Shown here: positions 25,936 to 34,938 of the stretch, in pieces
Layout of the letters: the number at the start of each line of letters is the position of its first letter
Numbering within the stretch: position 1 is the stretch's first letter
Assembly: GCA_003175695.1 (NCBI GenBank)
Contig: PSRA01000047.1
Location: 1-36,070, forward strand
Source: Bacteroidota bacterium
GTDB taxonomy: Bacteria > Bacteroidota > Bacteroidia > Chitinophagales > Chitinophagaceae
Direction of reading: 5' to 3'
DNA: 36,070 bases
Notes under the pieces: model-generated
Told to the model about the DNA's origin: nothing
The model's database searches: none
Seen by the model: only the letters and a program-made list of their open reading frames with translations
Position numbers and translations under genes: made by a program

Positions 25936-25943
25936 CAAATTTA
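25936..25943 (-). promoter_or_regulatory. -7 promoter box for purC
   Basis: On the minus strand this reads TAAATTTG, an exact TAnnTTTG. No good -33 TTTG is seen. The distance to the GTG start predicts a short leader and supports that start codon. Confidence 0.5.
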
Positions 25944-26139
25944 GCCAATTGCCAATACATGCCAGTAATTTCTGATCTTCGGATATCCTACTTATTCACA
26001 TTTGAAGAAATCAAACCATAAAAAAACTCAATTACCAATTATTCGTTATATAATTTCTCATGCAATAAGTTGCCCTATGTTAACGTAATATGAATTGTGT
26101 TATTATTTTGCTTAACATTGTCTAACCAAATTGATTGCC

Positions 26140-28818
26140 ATGAGAAAAAGCTCATCTAACCTGATTGCTTTATTAGCATGTATTCTCATTTCCACAGCTA
26201 CTTATGCCCAAACCGTCATTACAGGGAACGTTCGTAATAGCCAAACAAGCGAGTTCGTTCCTTCGGCATCTGTCACCATCAAAGGTTCCACTACCGGTAC
26301 AGTCAGTGACAGTCGCGGGAATTTCAAATTGACAACCAGCCAGGCCCCTCCATTCACACTTGTGGTCAGTTCTGTTGGTTTTGAAACAAGGGAGATCCAG
26401 GTAACTGATGCTTCAGCTCCTGTCCAGGTCGATTTCAATCCCAGCTCGATGTTAGGTACCGAAGTAGTTGTTTCTGCCAGCCGTGTTCCACAAAGAATAT
26501 TGGAATCGCCTGTGTCGATTGAAAAAATGAATGCAGCAACTATCCGCCAATTACCCGTTCCAAATTTTTATGATGCATTACCGAGCTTGAAAGGAGTGGA
26601 GTCGAGTGTGCAAAGCCTCACATTCCGTGGTATTACCACTAGAGGCTTTAACTCTAACGGCAATACGAGATTCAATCAATTCATAGACGGAATGGATAAC
26701 CAGGCTCCCGGTTTGAATTTTTCGGTTGCAAATATTGTCGGAATTTCAGAATTAGATCTTCAAAACCTCGAGTTGCTACCTGGAGCGTCTTCCGCGTTGT
26801 ACGGCGCAGGTGGCATGAATGGAACTTTATTGATGACAAGCAAGAGCCCATTTGATTACCAGGGACTCAGTGTGAAATTGCAGGCGGGAGTAAATCATAT
26901 CGGAACAGTTCAGCAACCCAATGTGGGATTTGTGCCTGATGTAATGCTTCGCTACGCAAAAGCATTTGGAAGATTTGCCTTCAAAGTGAATTTCGCTTAT
27001 ATGCAGGCCGATGATTGGAGAGCGCAGGATTCAAGCAATTTTGATAGGCTCACCAATAGTGTAAAACCAGGTTTCTCTCACCATGATGATCCAAATTATG
27101 ACGGTGTGAATGTTTATGGCGATGAAATTAACCATACTTATAGGGGCATTCCGGCGCCGTTAAACAATGTGACTGTTTCTCGAACCGGTTATCGTGAAGA
27201 AGACCTGGTAGACTATAATACAAAAAGCCTGAAAGCCGGACTCGCATTACATTATAAGATCACTGATAACATTGAAGCCATTGCGCAGGGAAATTATGGT
27301 TCTGGTACCACGGTCTATACTGGTTCAGACCGATACTCTCTTCGCAATTTTAATATCGGGCAATATAAATTGGAACTGCGGGGAAGAAATTTCTTCCTGA
27401 GAGGATATACCACGCAAGAGCGTTCAGGGGAAGCTTATAACGCTACCGCTCTGGGTACTATATTGAATGAGGCTTATAATCCAAGCACTACTTGGTTTAC
27501 AGAATATGCCGGTGCATTCTATACGGCGCTTGGCGGCGGAAAGACAGTTGCGCAGGCTCATGATGCAGCAAGGGCTTATGCAGATAGAAACCGATTAATG
27601 CCAGGAACCCCGCAATTTAATCAGGCGAAAGACGCGATTACCAGTGCTTATATTGGGTATGGTCCAGGAAGAAACGGAGCTAAATTCAACGACAAATCAA
27701 ATCTCTACCATTATGAAGGCATGTATGATTTTAGCCAGCACATCAAAATTTTCGAATTGCAGGCTGGAGCGTCTTATCGTCGTTACGTTCTAAATTCTAA
27801 CGGAACCATTTTTGATGACGCCAACGGTTCAATCAAGGTAGATGAATACGGCGCATTTGTTCAGGCAGGAAAGAGACTTTTTGATCGCCTGAAGTTAACT
27901 GCATCTGTGCGATATGACAAGAATCAGAATTTTGATGGCCGGTTTACGCCTCGCGTAGCAGCTGTCTTTACTGTTGCGCCAAACAACTTCATCCGTGCAT
28001 CATTTCAGACAGGCTATCGCAATCCAACGAATCAGGATCAGTATATAGACCTTCCAATACGTGCGAATACGAGATTAATTGGTGGATTACCTCAGATTAT
28101 CAATGATAAATATCATCTGGATACAAATCCGGGATATACGTTAGAAAGCGTACAAAAATATCTGACGACAGGCAATCCTGCTGATTTAGTAGTTTATCAT
28201 TTCGGAAAATTCAAACCCGAAACTGTGAGCGGTGCATTTGAAGTAGGTTATAAGGGACTTATCAACAATCGATTAATGATTGACGCTTCTTATTATTACC
28301 AAGCCTATAAGGATTTTCTTTCTTATTTAGTAGTCATTCAGAATCTGGGAACTCCAAATCAGGCAAATTATGCAACTTATGTCAACAACCCAAAAGCAGT
28401 CACAACCCAGGGTTGGGCATTGGGACTGGACTACGTAATGCGAACCTGGAATGTTTTTGGCAATGTTTCTTATAACAGCATACAAGAACCTAACAGCGCT
28501 TTATCAAGCACTTTCAATTCACCCAACTACAGATTCAACATTGGATTTGCCAACAAGAAAGTGTACGACAATATAGGATTCAACATCATGTATCGCTGGC
28601 AGAATTCATTCTTCTGGAATTCCAGCTTTGCTGCCGGAAATGTTCCTGCATTCGGAACTATAGATGCACAGATAAATTATAGATTGCCAAAGGCAAAGAC
28701 CATGATCAAACTGGGAGGATCGAATGTGCTGAATCATTACTACCAAACTTCATTCGGCAATCCGAAGATCGGGGCAATTTATTACGTAGCGATTGTTTTT
28801 GATGAAATGATGAAATAG
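26140..28818 (+). CDS. TonB-dependent outer-membrane receptor
   Basis: An 892-residue receptor that would import a ligand across the outer membrane using TonB energy. Signal peptide MRKSSSNLIALLACILISTATYAQ, then a carboxypeptidase-like regulatory domain at residues about 27-105 (GNVRNSQTSEFVPSASVTIKG... SVGFETREIQV), a plug (VVSASRVPQRILESPVSIEKM, LPSLKGVESSVQSLTFRGITTRGF, FIDGMDNQAPGLNFS, LLPGASSALYGAGGMNG), and a 22-strand-type barrel ending in YYVAIVFDEMMK. No SusD partner, transporter or regulator is adjacent, so the ligand is unknown. A TTG at 26131 is in frame, but the ATG at 26140 fits the signal peptide. The AT-rich 220 bases upstream hold only a weak box (TATTTTG, 26104-26110). Confidence 0.93.
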   Translation: MRKSSSNLIALLACILISTATYAQTVITGNVRNSQTSEFVPSASVTIKGSTTGTVSDSRGNFKLTTSQAPPFTLVVSSVGFETREIQVTDASAPVQVDFNPSSMLGTEVVVSASRVPQRILESPVSIEKMNAATIRQLPVPNFYDALPSLKGVESSVQSLTFRGITTRGFNSNGNTRFNQFIDGMDNQAPGLNFSVANIVGISELDLQNLELLPGASSALYGAGGMNGTLLMTSKSPFDYQGLSVKLQAGVNHIGTVQQPNVGFVPDVMLRYAKAFGRFAFKVNFAYMQADDWRAQDSSNFDRLTNSVKPGFSHHDDPNYDGVNVYGDEINHTYRGIPAPLNNVTVSRTGYREEDLVDYNTKSLKAGLALHYKITDNIEAIAQGNYGSGTTVYTGSDRYSLRNFNIGQYKLELRGRNFFLRGYTTQERSGEAYNATALGTILNEAYNPSTTWFTEYAGAFYTALGGGKTVAQAHDAARAYADRNRLMPGTPQFNQAKDAITSAYIGYGPGRNGAKFNDKSNLYHYEGMYDFSQHIKIFELQAGASYRRYVLNSNGTIFDDANGSIKVDEYGAFVQAGKRLFDRLKLTASVRYDKNQNFDGRFTPRVAAVFTVAPNNFIRASFQTGYRNPTNQDQYIDLPIRANTRLIGGLPQIINDKYHLDTNPGYTLESVQKYLTTGNPADLVVYHFGKFKPETVSGAFEVGYKGLINNRLMIDASYYYQAYKDFLSYLVVIQNLGTPNQANYATYVNNPKAVTTQGWALGLDYVMRTWNVFGNVSYNSIQEPNSALSSTFNSPNYRFNIGFANKKVYDNIGFNIMYRWQNSFFWNSSFAAGNVPAFGTIDAQINYRLPKAKTMIKLGGSNVLNHYYQTSFGNPKIGAIYYVAIVFDEMMK

Positions 28819-28829
28819 AAAAGAAGTTT

Positions 28830-28901
28830 CCGCCTAAGGCGGGACAACAAAGCGCAAAGGCGCAAGGGTGGCAGCCTTCTCCCTTAGCGCCTTTGCACTT
28901 T
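28830..28901. repeat. Double hairpin repeat between the receptor and ychF genes
   Basis: CCGCC (28830-28834) pairs with GGCGG (28838-28842). Then AAAGCGCAAAGGCGCAAGGG (28849-28868) pairs with 28881-28901 over about 20 bp with one mismatch and one bulge, around a 12-base loop. The GCGCAAAGGCGC/CTTTG wording is a type of short dispersed repeat seen in Bacteroidota. Its place between two converging genes suits a two-way terminator. Confidence 0.7.
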
Positions 28902-28929
28902 ATTGGCGTCTTTGTATGAAGAACTTAAA

Positions 28930-30030
28930 TTAAACGTTGAATCTAAAATGCATCACATCTCCGTCCTTCACAATATATTCCTTTCCTTCTACCCGTAATT
29001 TTCCGGCTTCCCGTGTTGCAGATTCAGATCCATATTTAACGAAATCATCATAAGCAATCACTTCAGCTTTGATGAAGCCTTTTTCAAAATCTGTATGAAT
29101 AACTCCGGCCGCCTGTGGTGCTTTCCATCCTTCATGGATTGTCCAGGCCCGGACTTCCTGTTCACCTGCTGTGAAATATGTTTGCAATTGAAGTAATCTG
29201 TAAGCAGCACGAATCAATTTATTTAATGCCGGTTCCCCCATATTATATTCTTCCATGAATAAAGCTCTGTCAGCCGGATCTTCCATTTCCGCAATCTGCT
29301 GCTCAATGGAGTTATTCATGATAATTACTTCGGCTTCCTCATTCGCAACTGCTGACCTTAACGCCTCTGAATAGACGTTGCCGGTATGCATAGACGCTTC
29401 ATCGACGTTGGCAACATAGAGAACCGGCTTTTCTGTCAACAGAAATAAATCCGCAACAGCTGACCTTTCTTCCCTCTCCAATTTCAGTTCACGAATATTT
29501 TTTCCTTTCTCAAGCCAATCCCTGCATTTCTTCAAAACTTCATATTCCGCTTTTGTTTTGGGATCTCCGGTTTTTAGCATTTTTTCAGTGCGCTGCAATT
29601 TTTTATCTACGCTTTCCAGATCTTTTAATTGCAATTCGGTGTCGATAATCTCTTTGTCATTCACTGGGTTGATTGGTCCTTCTTCACGCAAAATATTTTC
29701 ATCCTCAAAACAGCGAACCACTTGAACAATCGCATCTACTTCACGAATATTAGCCAGGAACTTATTGCCTAATCCTTCACCTTTGCTTGCACCTTTCACT
29801 AATCCGGCGATATCTACTATTTCAATTTGTGTCGGAACAATCCTGTTCGGATGCACCAGTGTGGCTAATTTGAATAATCTTTCATCTGGTACATCCACTA
29901 AGCCCACATTAGGTTCAATCGTACAAAAACGATAATTGCTGGCCTGCGCCTTTGCACTGCTGCTTACAGCATTAAATAAAGTCGATTTTCCAACATTGGG
30001 TAACCCTACAATTCCTGCTTGTAATGCCAT
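28930..30030 (-). CDS. ychF: Redox-regulated ATPase/GTPase YchF (Obg family)
   Basis: A conserved 366-residue P-loop NTPase of the OBG group that binds ATP rather than GTP and associates with ribosomes and stress responses. Visible parts are the G1 loop GLPNVGKSTLFNA (residues 8-20), switch region TIEPNVGLVDVPDER, G3 DIAGLVKGASKGEGLGN, a G4 replaced by YVANVDEAS (the YchF-type Asn-Val-x-Glu), a coiled-coil stretch (LQLKDLESVDKKLQRTEKML), and the C-terminal TGS domain (FTAGEQEVRAWTIHEG... VMHFRFNV). ATG at 30030. A perfect -7 box at 30059-30066 gives a short leader. It stands alone. Confidence 0.97.
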   Translation of the reverse strand: MALQAGIVGLPNVGKSTLFNAVSSSAKAQASNYRFCTIEPNVGLVDVPDERLFKLATLVHPNRIVPTQIEIVDIAGLVKGASKGEGLGNKFLANIREVDAIVQVVRCFEDENILREEGPINPVNDKEIIDTELQLKDLESVDKKLQRTEKMLKTGDPKTKAEYEVLKKCRDWLEKGKNIRELKLEREERSAVADLFLLTEKPVLYVANVDEASMHTGNVYSEALRSAVANEEAEVIIMNNSIEQQIAEMEDPADRALFMEEYNMGEPALNKLIRAAYRLLQLQTYFTAGEQEVRAWTIHEGWKAPQAAGVIHTDFEKGFIKAEVIAYDDFVKYGSESATREAGKLRVEGKEYIVKDGDVMHFRFNV

Positions 30031-30357
30031 GATTTATGGTGAATTTGTATAAAGGGCGCAAAGATAGGTTTAAATCGATTCATATTGCTGAGGAAAATGG
30101 ACTGGGCGGTATGCATTTCCACGCATAACCGCCTGCAGATTCAGGATTTAAATTCTTAGCTAAAGTCCTTTTGTTGGCCAGGATTCACGGCTAATAATAG
30201 CTGCAAAAAGCGCTTGTAGGAAAATGCGGAAAATAGTTGAATGAAAAGTGATAAAATTCTTCTGTGTTTTCGCAATTCAATTCTGGCCTCATACAATAAA
30301 GCATCCGCCGGCGCCGATATTATTATAATGCTTATTTTCAACCCTTAATTCATATTC
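30031..30357. other. 327-base intergenic region between ychF and the SpmAB-like gene
   Basis: This divergent gap contains the ychF -7 box and a hairpin (GGCGGT at 30105-30110 with ACCGCC at 30128-30133, extended by ATGC/GCAT around a bulge). No gene is supported: the longest open stretch on the minus strand (30156-30341, 61 codons) has no recognisable protein character. No clear -7 box for the plus-strand gene is seen. Confidence 0.6.
30059..30066 (-). promoter_or_regulatory. -7 promoter box for ychF
   Basis: The minus strand reads TATCTTTG, an exact -7 consensus followed by CGCCC, as also seen after the trhO box. No TTTG is present at the usual -33 distance. It predicts a leader of about 20 bases before the ATG at 30030. 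Confidence 0.5.
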
Positions 30358-31590
30358 ATGGTCCTAAATTTCATCTGGATCGCATTTTTTCTCATTGCGT
30401 TCATTATGGCCTTGGTGCGCATGCTCGTGTTTGGTGATACGGATATTTTTAAGACTCTGGTCGATGGGATTTTTGATGCAGCAGGGACCTCCGTTCAATT
30501 ATCGATCGGCCTGATCGGCGTCATGTCTCTTTTTCTTGGCTTCATGAACATTGGAGAAAAAGCAGGTGCTGTGAATTTCATGTCGAGAATTGTCGGCCCC
30601 TTCTTCAATAAATTATTTCCTGAAGTGCCGAAAAACCATCCATCTGTTGGACATATGATGATGAATTTTTCTGCAAACCTGTTAAACTTAGATAATGCAG
30701 CCACACCTTTTGGACTAAAGGCCATGCAAAGCCTGCATGAATTGAATCCGGATAAAGACAGGGCTTCGAATTCGCAGATCATGTTTATGGTGCTGCATGC
30801 GTCCGGACTCACACTCATTCCCATCAGCGTGATCGCGCAAAGAGCAATTATGAAATCGAGTGATCCAACGCTAATCTTTATCCCTTGCATGATAGCTACT
30901 TTTGCTGCTACTGTCACAGCGCTTGTAGCGGTTTCAATCCGGCAGAAAATTAATTTATTCAATCGTGTTGTTATCCTATGGATCGGTGGGCTCTCCGCAT
31001 TGCTTGTTGCATTGATCATTTATCTGAGAACTTACCCCGGGCGGATTGATACCTTTTCGAAAGTTGTCAGCAACGGCCTCATCCTTTTCTTATTTGCAGC
31101 ATTCATTATCGGTGGGCTCGTTAAAAAAATCAACGTATACGAAGCTTTCATCGAAGGAGCAAAAGGTGGTTTCGAAATTGCAGTAAAGATTATTCCCTTC
31201 CTTGTGGGCATGCTGGTTGCTATCAGCGTGCTGCGCAATTGCGGGGTGTTTGACTACATAATTCAGGGTTTTAGTTGGCTGTTTGGTTCTATGGGGTTGA
31301 ACACTGACTTTGTCAAGGCACTGCCCACTGCTTTAATGCGACCGTTGAGCGGAAGCGCTTCGAGGGCTATGATGATCGATACCATGAAACAATACGGTCC
31401 CGATTCATTTCCGGCCTTACTCTCCGGAGTTATGCAAGGCTCGTCTGACACCACTTTCTACATCGTGGCATTATATTTCGGATCTGTGGGAATCAGGAAA
31501 ACGAGATACGCTATTCCGGCAGCGCTCCTGGCCGATCTCGCAGGAATTGTAACGGCCATCGCCATATCTTATTTATTCTTTCACCGTTGA
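30358..31590 (+). CDS. Fused SpmA/SpmB-type nucleoside-recognition (Gate) membrane protein
   Basis: A 410-residue membrane protein joining, in one chain, the two Gate-domain halves that are separate SpmA and SpmB in Bacillus. About ten hydrophobic segments are visible. The first half (residues 1-195) has SIGLIGVMSLFLGFMNIGEKAG and the hallmark MMNFSANLLNLDNAATPFGLKAM; the second half (residues about 235-410) has GAKGGFEIAVKIIPFLVGMLVAI, LMRPLSGSASRAMM and GSSDTTFYIVALYFG. In Bacillus the proteins act in spore-core maturation, but this organism type does not sporulate, so a solute channel or transporter role is only a guess. The ATG at 30358 fits the first membrane segment. It converges on the next gene with a 3-base gap. 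Confidence 0.88.
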   Translation: MVLNFIWIAFFLIAFIMALVRMLVFGDTDIFKTLVDGIFDAAGTSVQLSIGLIGVMSLFLGFMNIGEKAGAVNFMSRIVGPFFNKLFPEVPKNHPSVGHMMMNFSANLLNLDNAATPFGLKAMQSLHELNPDKDRASNSQIMFMVLHASGLTLIPISVIAQRAIMKSSDPTLIFIPCMIATFAATVTALVAVSIRQKINLFNRVVILWIGGLSALLVALIIYLRTYPGRIDTFSKVVSNGLILFLFAAFIIGGLVKKINVYEAFIEGAKGGFEIAVKIIPFLVGMLVAISVLRNCGVFDYIIQGFSWLFGSMGLNTDFVKALPTALMRPLSGSASRAMMIDTMKQYGPDSFPALLSGVMQGSSDTTFYIVALYFGSVGIRKTRYAIPAALLADLAGIVTAIAISYLFFHR

Positions 31591-31593
31591 TTC

Positions 31594-32052
31594 TTATTTC
31601 AAAGTAAACCGGACTGATAGTGCAAAAGCATCAGGAATAAAATTTATGGCAGGCGAAATATCCAATTCAGGTTTCCAATCTAATGAGAGATTGATTGGTG
31701 CATTATCAAATTTGTAATCTATGCCTATGATTCCCGTTGGCCCCGTATATACTTTTCCGTCAGCAAAACCAATATAGGCACCCCCTCCATAAAACCAATT
31801 GAGACTCTGCACTCCTCCGATCAATTGATGCATTTCAAACAATCCACCCAATCCAAAGCGAGGAGCGAATGATACCAATCCTTCAACCGCCGCACGGTCA
31901 TTCAGAAAATATTTTCCGGACACAGAATTGGCCAGGGTAGGAGCACCGGTGCTCAAACGCAGACCAATCCCAAACTTATAATCCTGCGCAGATAAGCGAT
32001 TAAACAACGCCGTAAGTAAGACCAGGCTGATGGCTAACTGAATTTTCCGCAT
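31594..32052 (-). CDS. Small predicted outer-membrane beta-barrel protein
   Basis: A 152-residue exported protein with a clear signal peptide (MRKIQLAISLVLLTALFNRLSAQ) and about eight alternating amphipathic strands: YKFGIGLRLS, AAVEGLVSFAP, GLGGLFEMHQL, LNWFYGGGAYIGFA, GIIGIDYKFD, INLSLDWKPEL and a last strand ALSVRFTLK ending in a positively charged residue. The pattern fits a small OmpA/porin-like barrel of the kind common in Bacteroidota; I do not know its role. A perfect -7 box (32090-32097) lies upstream. It is a single-gene unit, convergent with the SpmAB-like gene and followed on the other side by the envelope operon. Confidence 0.75.
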   Translation of the reverse strand: MRKIQLAISLVLLTALFNRLSAQDYKFGIGLRLSTGAPTLANSVSGKYFLNDRAAVEGLVSFAPRFGLGGLFEMHQLIGGVQSLNWFYGGGAYIGFADGKVYTGPTGIIGIDYKFDNAPINLSLDWKPELDISPAINFIPDAFALSVRFTLK

Positions 32053-32089
32053 GAGAGTCGATTTATTCCCGTGGGAACGATTATATGCG

Positions 32090-32097
32090 CAAATATA
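32090..32097 (-). promoter_or_regulatory. -7 promoter box for the small barrel protein gene
   Basis: The minus strand reads TATATTTG, an exact TAnnTTTG, 37 bases before the ATG at 32052. No convincing -33 TTTG is present. Confidence 0.45.
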
Positions 32098-32172
32098 TTG
32101 GAGAAAATTTTGTTAGAGTTTTCTTAAAAGGAAAGTGAGAGCATTTTTAGGGAGAAGGCCGGAATGTTGTTC

Positions 32173-33789
32173 TCAATCCTCAAATAATTCGAATTTTGAT
32201 TTTGGCCTCCTGGCATCCAGCCATTTGAAGCTGCGAAGTTTCATGTCGTCAATATTTGCTTTGCGGATAGGGTACATAGTTCCCTCAGCATCATTTCGTA
32301 ATACCACTTTGTTTAATTCTTTATTGGCGAAGATCATATCGATGACATCCGCCTTGGTAACCCGGTTCACTCCCACCAGGGCCAGGCTGTCATCTTTTAC
32401 ATAGTAGACAGATTCTGCGTTGCCTTTCGCTCGCATGTAATCGATCTCTCCATCTTTAAAATAACCATGCAGGGTTCTTCCTTTCACCTGGTTGTACATG
32501 TTTTCACCCGATTTTCCTATGACCATGGAGTTCTCAAAAACATAAATCTGATCTGGTTTCTTGTTCTTGGTGTAGAGATACATCGTATCACCTGTCACCT
32601 GGTATCCACTCGCCCATGCTATGGGATTTGTGAACAAGCGAAAAATTGAATCCATTCCTGAATAATACATACTATCAGCAACTGCCTGCATAGAATCTGA
32701 ATAGATGCGGACATTGTGAAAGCCCTGCATATAACGGTGACTACTGTCGGACTGGCGCCGGTTCTCAAATCCGGAACCGCCTCCCAACGAGTCGTTTTTT
32801 ATTAATATTGAGTCCGGGATCACACCGGAGAAGAGCGTATCGGCCCTGACATAGATAGAATCTCGGTCTTGCTTTATGATGAGCAAAGGCTTGTCAGTTG
32901 CCAATAAAGTATTTTTTCTCGCATTCTGAATCATAATGTTGGCAATGATTACAGTTCCTTCAGCGGTATCTTTCACAACGGCATTTCCCTTGGCAATATT
33001 AACACCCGCGCTGTCGTCAAATTGAATAGAATCGGCAATAATAGACTGCGCACCATCTGTGATCTTCGACCGTTTGCCAAATTGAGCCCGATGATTCTTC
33101 AAATCATAAAAACCTTCCTTGGTATGGACGGTTCGACCGCTGCTGTCTTTAATAAAAGTCTCGGTGATGAAAGTCGCTATCTGCGAATCGGTGTTATAAA
33201 GTAATGAATCGGCTTTAAGATCATAAGCCGGATCTTTTAGCACAACGTCTCTTTTAAAATATACATCTTTCGTCTCCGCGTAATAAGTACCGTCCTTACT
33301 GGTTACGACTGTTTCTTTGTTCACCACTTTCCCCCCAGATGTGTAATTCCCTATTCGCTGGTTCAAATCATACTGCAGGTCCTCTGTAGTGAGTGTACCT
33401 TTCCCATCTGTTAGCGTGACCTTATTTTGGAAGATGATATATTTTTTGTCCACGTAATATTTCATGTACTGGGAGTAAATATTCGTGGTGTCTGCATCAT
33501 TTATATGCACATTTCCAAAAGCCTCTACCGTATTGTCTTTTTGGTCGATGGCGACGCTGTCTGCATAGAAAATAGTTCGCTCCTGTTGCAATTTGACATG
33601 TCCGAAAAGGGACTGTATGGTGGTTAATGAATCCTTCTTTGCTTCCCGCAAGGTGTCGGAATGCCAGATATAGACAGTGCGCATTGTATCGCTGTCCTTT
33701 GATTTAAAGGAGACAACTGACTGCGAATGGGTTTGCAGACTGATAATGCTTAACAGAGCCAGGAAAAACAGGAAGAAAACCTGCTTCAT
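32173..33789 (-). CDS. OstA-like (LptA/LptD N-domain) periplasmic protein
   Basis: A 538-residue exported protein built from repeats of the OstA/LptA type, the beta-jellyroll that carries lipopolysaccharide across the periplasm. A signal peptide (MKQVFFLFFLALLSIISLQTHSQ) precedes repeat-like units such as FGHVKLQQERTIFYADSVAIDQKDNTVEAFGNVHI, FQNKVTLTDGKGTLTTEDLQYD, GKVVNKETVVTSKDG and FYDLKNHRAQF. Each pairs a 'make material/remove' strand with a D-S-rich turn (LKADSLLYN, IADSIQFDD, VRADTLFSG, ADSMYYSG). It abuts the MCE gene (TAA then ATG with no gap), implying translational coupling. An LPS- or lipid-bridge role is likely by family; whether it equals LptA is not settled. Confidence 0.85.
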   Translation of the reverse strand: MKQVFFLFFLALLSIISLQTHSQSVVSFKSKDSDTMRTVYIWHSDTLREAKKDSLTTIQSLFGHVKLQQERTIFYADSVAIDQKDNTVEAFGNVHINDADTTNIYSQYMKYYVDKKYIIFQNKVTLTDGKGTLTTEDLQYDLNQRIGNYTSGGKVVNKETVVTSKDGTYYAETKDVYFKRDVVLKDPAYDLKADSLLYNTDSQIATFITETFIKDSSGRTVHTKEGFYDLKNHRAQFGKRSKITDGAQSIIADSIQFDDSAGVNIAKGNAVVKDTAEGTVIIANIMIQNARKNTLLATDKPLLIIKQDRDSIYVRADTLFSGVIPDSILIKNDSLGGGSGFENRRQSDSSHRYMQGFHNVRIYSDSMQAVADSMYYSGMDSIFRLFTNPIAWASGYQVTGDTMYLYTKNKKPDQIYVFENSMVIGKSGENMYNQVKGRTLHGYFKDGEIDYMRAKGNAESVYYVKDDSLALVGVNRVTKADVIDMIFANKELNKVVLRNDAEGTMYPIRKANIDDMKLRSFKWLDARRPKSKFELFED

Positions 33790-34782
33790 TTATTTAACGC
33801 CAGATTTTGTGGTTGAATCATTTAACGGCTCAGTGAGCGGTCCGGTTTTATCCTTTTTGCCAAAAACTGAAACATTAACGTATCGTTTGGGGTGAAGGCG
33901 AAGATCATCAAGCAGAATGTTAAGGCTCTTGGTTGTATTCTCGAGGTTCTGGTAAAGCCTTTTATCATTTATTAACAATCCAAGAGTTCCGTTGCTACTG
34001 TTTATTTTGGCAATTACTTGTTTCAATTCGTTCATGGTGGATTGCACTGAAGCCACAGCTTCGTCAATTTTTGCATTCGACAATCTGTCGGTCGTTCTTC
34101 TGAGGTTGTTCAGTGTTGCATCTATATTCTTGCTATTCCTGGATAAACTAACAGTGAAGCTGTCAATATTTTTCAGGGACCGCGACAAAGCGCTGTTTTC
34201 TGAACTCAGTATCTTCTCCATCGAAGCTGATGAAGCCGCCAGGTGGGTAAAAATAGAGGTGAAATTATTCTTCAACTTTGGATCGAAGAGTTGACCCACA
34301 ACTTCTATTAGTGAATCGAGCGACTCAAGAGTGCCATTCAGTCTCGCTACTATTGGATCAATATTGCGTTCGACCTGTGACATAAGATTTGGCTTATCCT
34401 GGGTCTGTATCGTATCTCCATTGGCGAGAAAATCGGTGGCATCCCCTTTTGTTATTACGATTGAAGAAGAACTGATGAGACCCGAACTAATATAGGCGGT
34501 TGAATTCTTGGGTATATTAACATTCTTTTTTAAATTGATAGTCACAACAATTCCGCTGATATCAGCGTCCTTTTCATTAATGGCCGCGACGGTGCCAATT
34601 TGAAGCCCTTTGATTCTAACGGTATTTGATACCTCCATTCCTTCCACATTCCTGAAAACGGCATATATCTTATTTGCCCGTTTAAATAGTTCCCTTCCTT
34701 TCAGAAAATTAAATCCGAGAATCAGCAGTGTAATTGCGATGGCAGCTAGTGCTCCAACCTTGGTTTCGTTTGAGATTTTCAT
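33790..34782 (-). CDS. MlaD/MCE family lipid-transport protein
   Basis: A 330-residue membrane-anchored protein. Residues about 8-28 form one membrane segment (VGALAAIAITLLILGFNFL), followed by an MCE domain at about 38-115: YAVFRNVEGMEVSNTVRIKGLQIGTVAAI, then NSTAYISSGLISSSSIVITKG. The C-terminal 200 residues are helical and heptad-like (LNGTLESLDSLIEVVGQ, SLKNIDSFTVSLSRNSKNIDATLNNL), the kind that trimerises or hexamerises into a tunnel. MCE proteins shuttle phospholipids between membranes; the permease and ATPase partners are not in the window. It lies behind the amidase gene and has its own strong promoter at 34845-34875. The OstA-like gene follows without a gap. Confidence 0.9.
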   Translation of the reverse strand: MKISNETKVGALAAIAITLLILGFNFLKGRELFKRANKIYAVFRNVEGMEVSNTVRIKGLQIGTVAAINEKDADISGIVVTINLKKNVNIPKNSTAYISSGLISSSSIVITKGDATDFLANGDTIQTQDKPNLMSQVERNIDPIVARLNGTLESLDSLIEVVGQLFDPKLKNNFTSIFTHLAASSASMEKILSSENSALSRSLKNIDSFTVSLSRNSKNIDATLNNLRRTTDRLSNAKIDEAVASVQSTMNELKQVIAKINSSNGTLGLLINDKRLYQNLENTTKSLNILLDDLRLHPKRYVNVSVFGKKDKTGPLTEPLNDSTTKSGVK

Positions 34783-34844
34783 TCATCAGTCATTTAATAA
34801 GGATATCAATTCTGCTGCCTTACGCCCGGCTATCATTTATTCAA

Positions 34845-34875
34845 CAAACGTACAGGAAAAAGCTGATTAAGCAAA
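34845..34875 (-). promoter_or_regulatory. Complete Bacteroidota-type promoter for the MCE-OstA operon
   Basis: On the minus strand TTTG (34872-34875) is followed after exactly 19 bases by TACGTTTG (34845-34852), a perfect -33/-7 pair. The start should fall near 34839, leaving a leader of about 57 bases to the ATG at 34782. It is the only exact two-part match I found in the window. Confidence 0.7.
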
Positions 34876-34938
34876 GATGATGACCCGAGAGGATAGACTC
34901 CTCATCATTAGTCGCGAATTGAACGGAACTATATGCCT

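Noticed and set aside
30156-30341. A 61-codon minus-strand frame in the ychF upstream gap
   Set aside because: No recognisable domain or signal, no promoter box at its start, and composition like the surrounding non-coding DNA.
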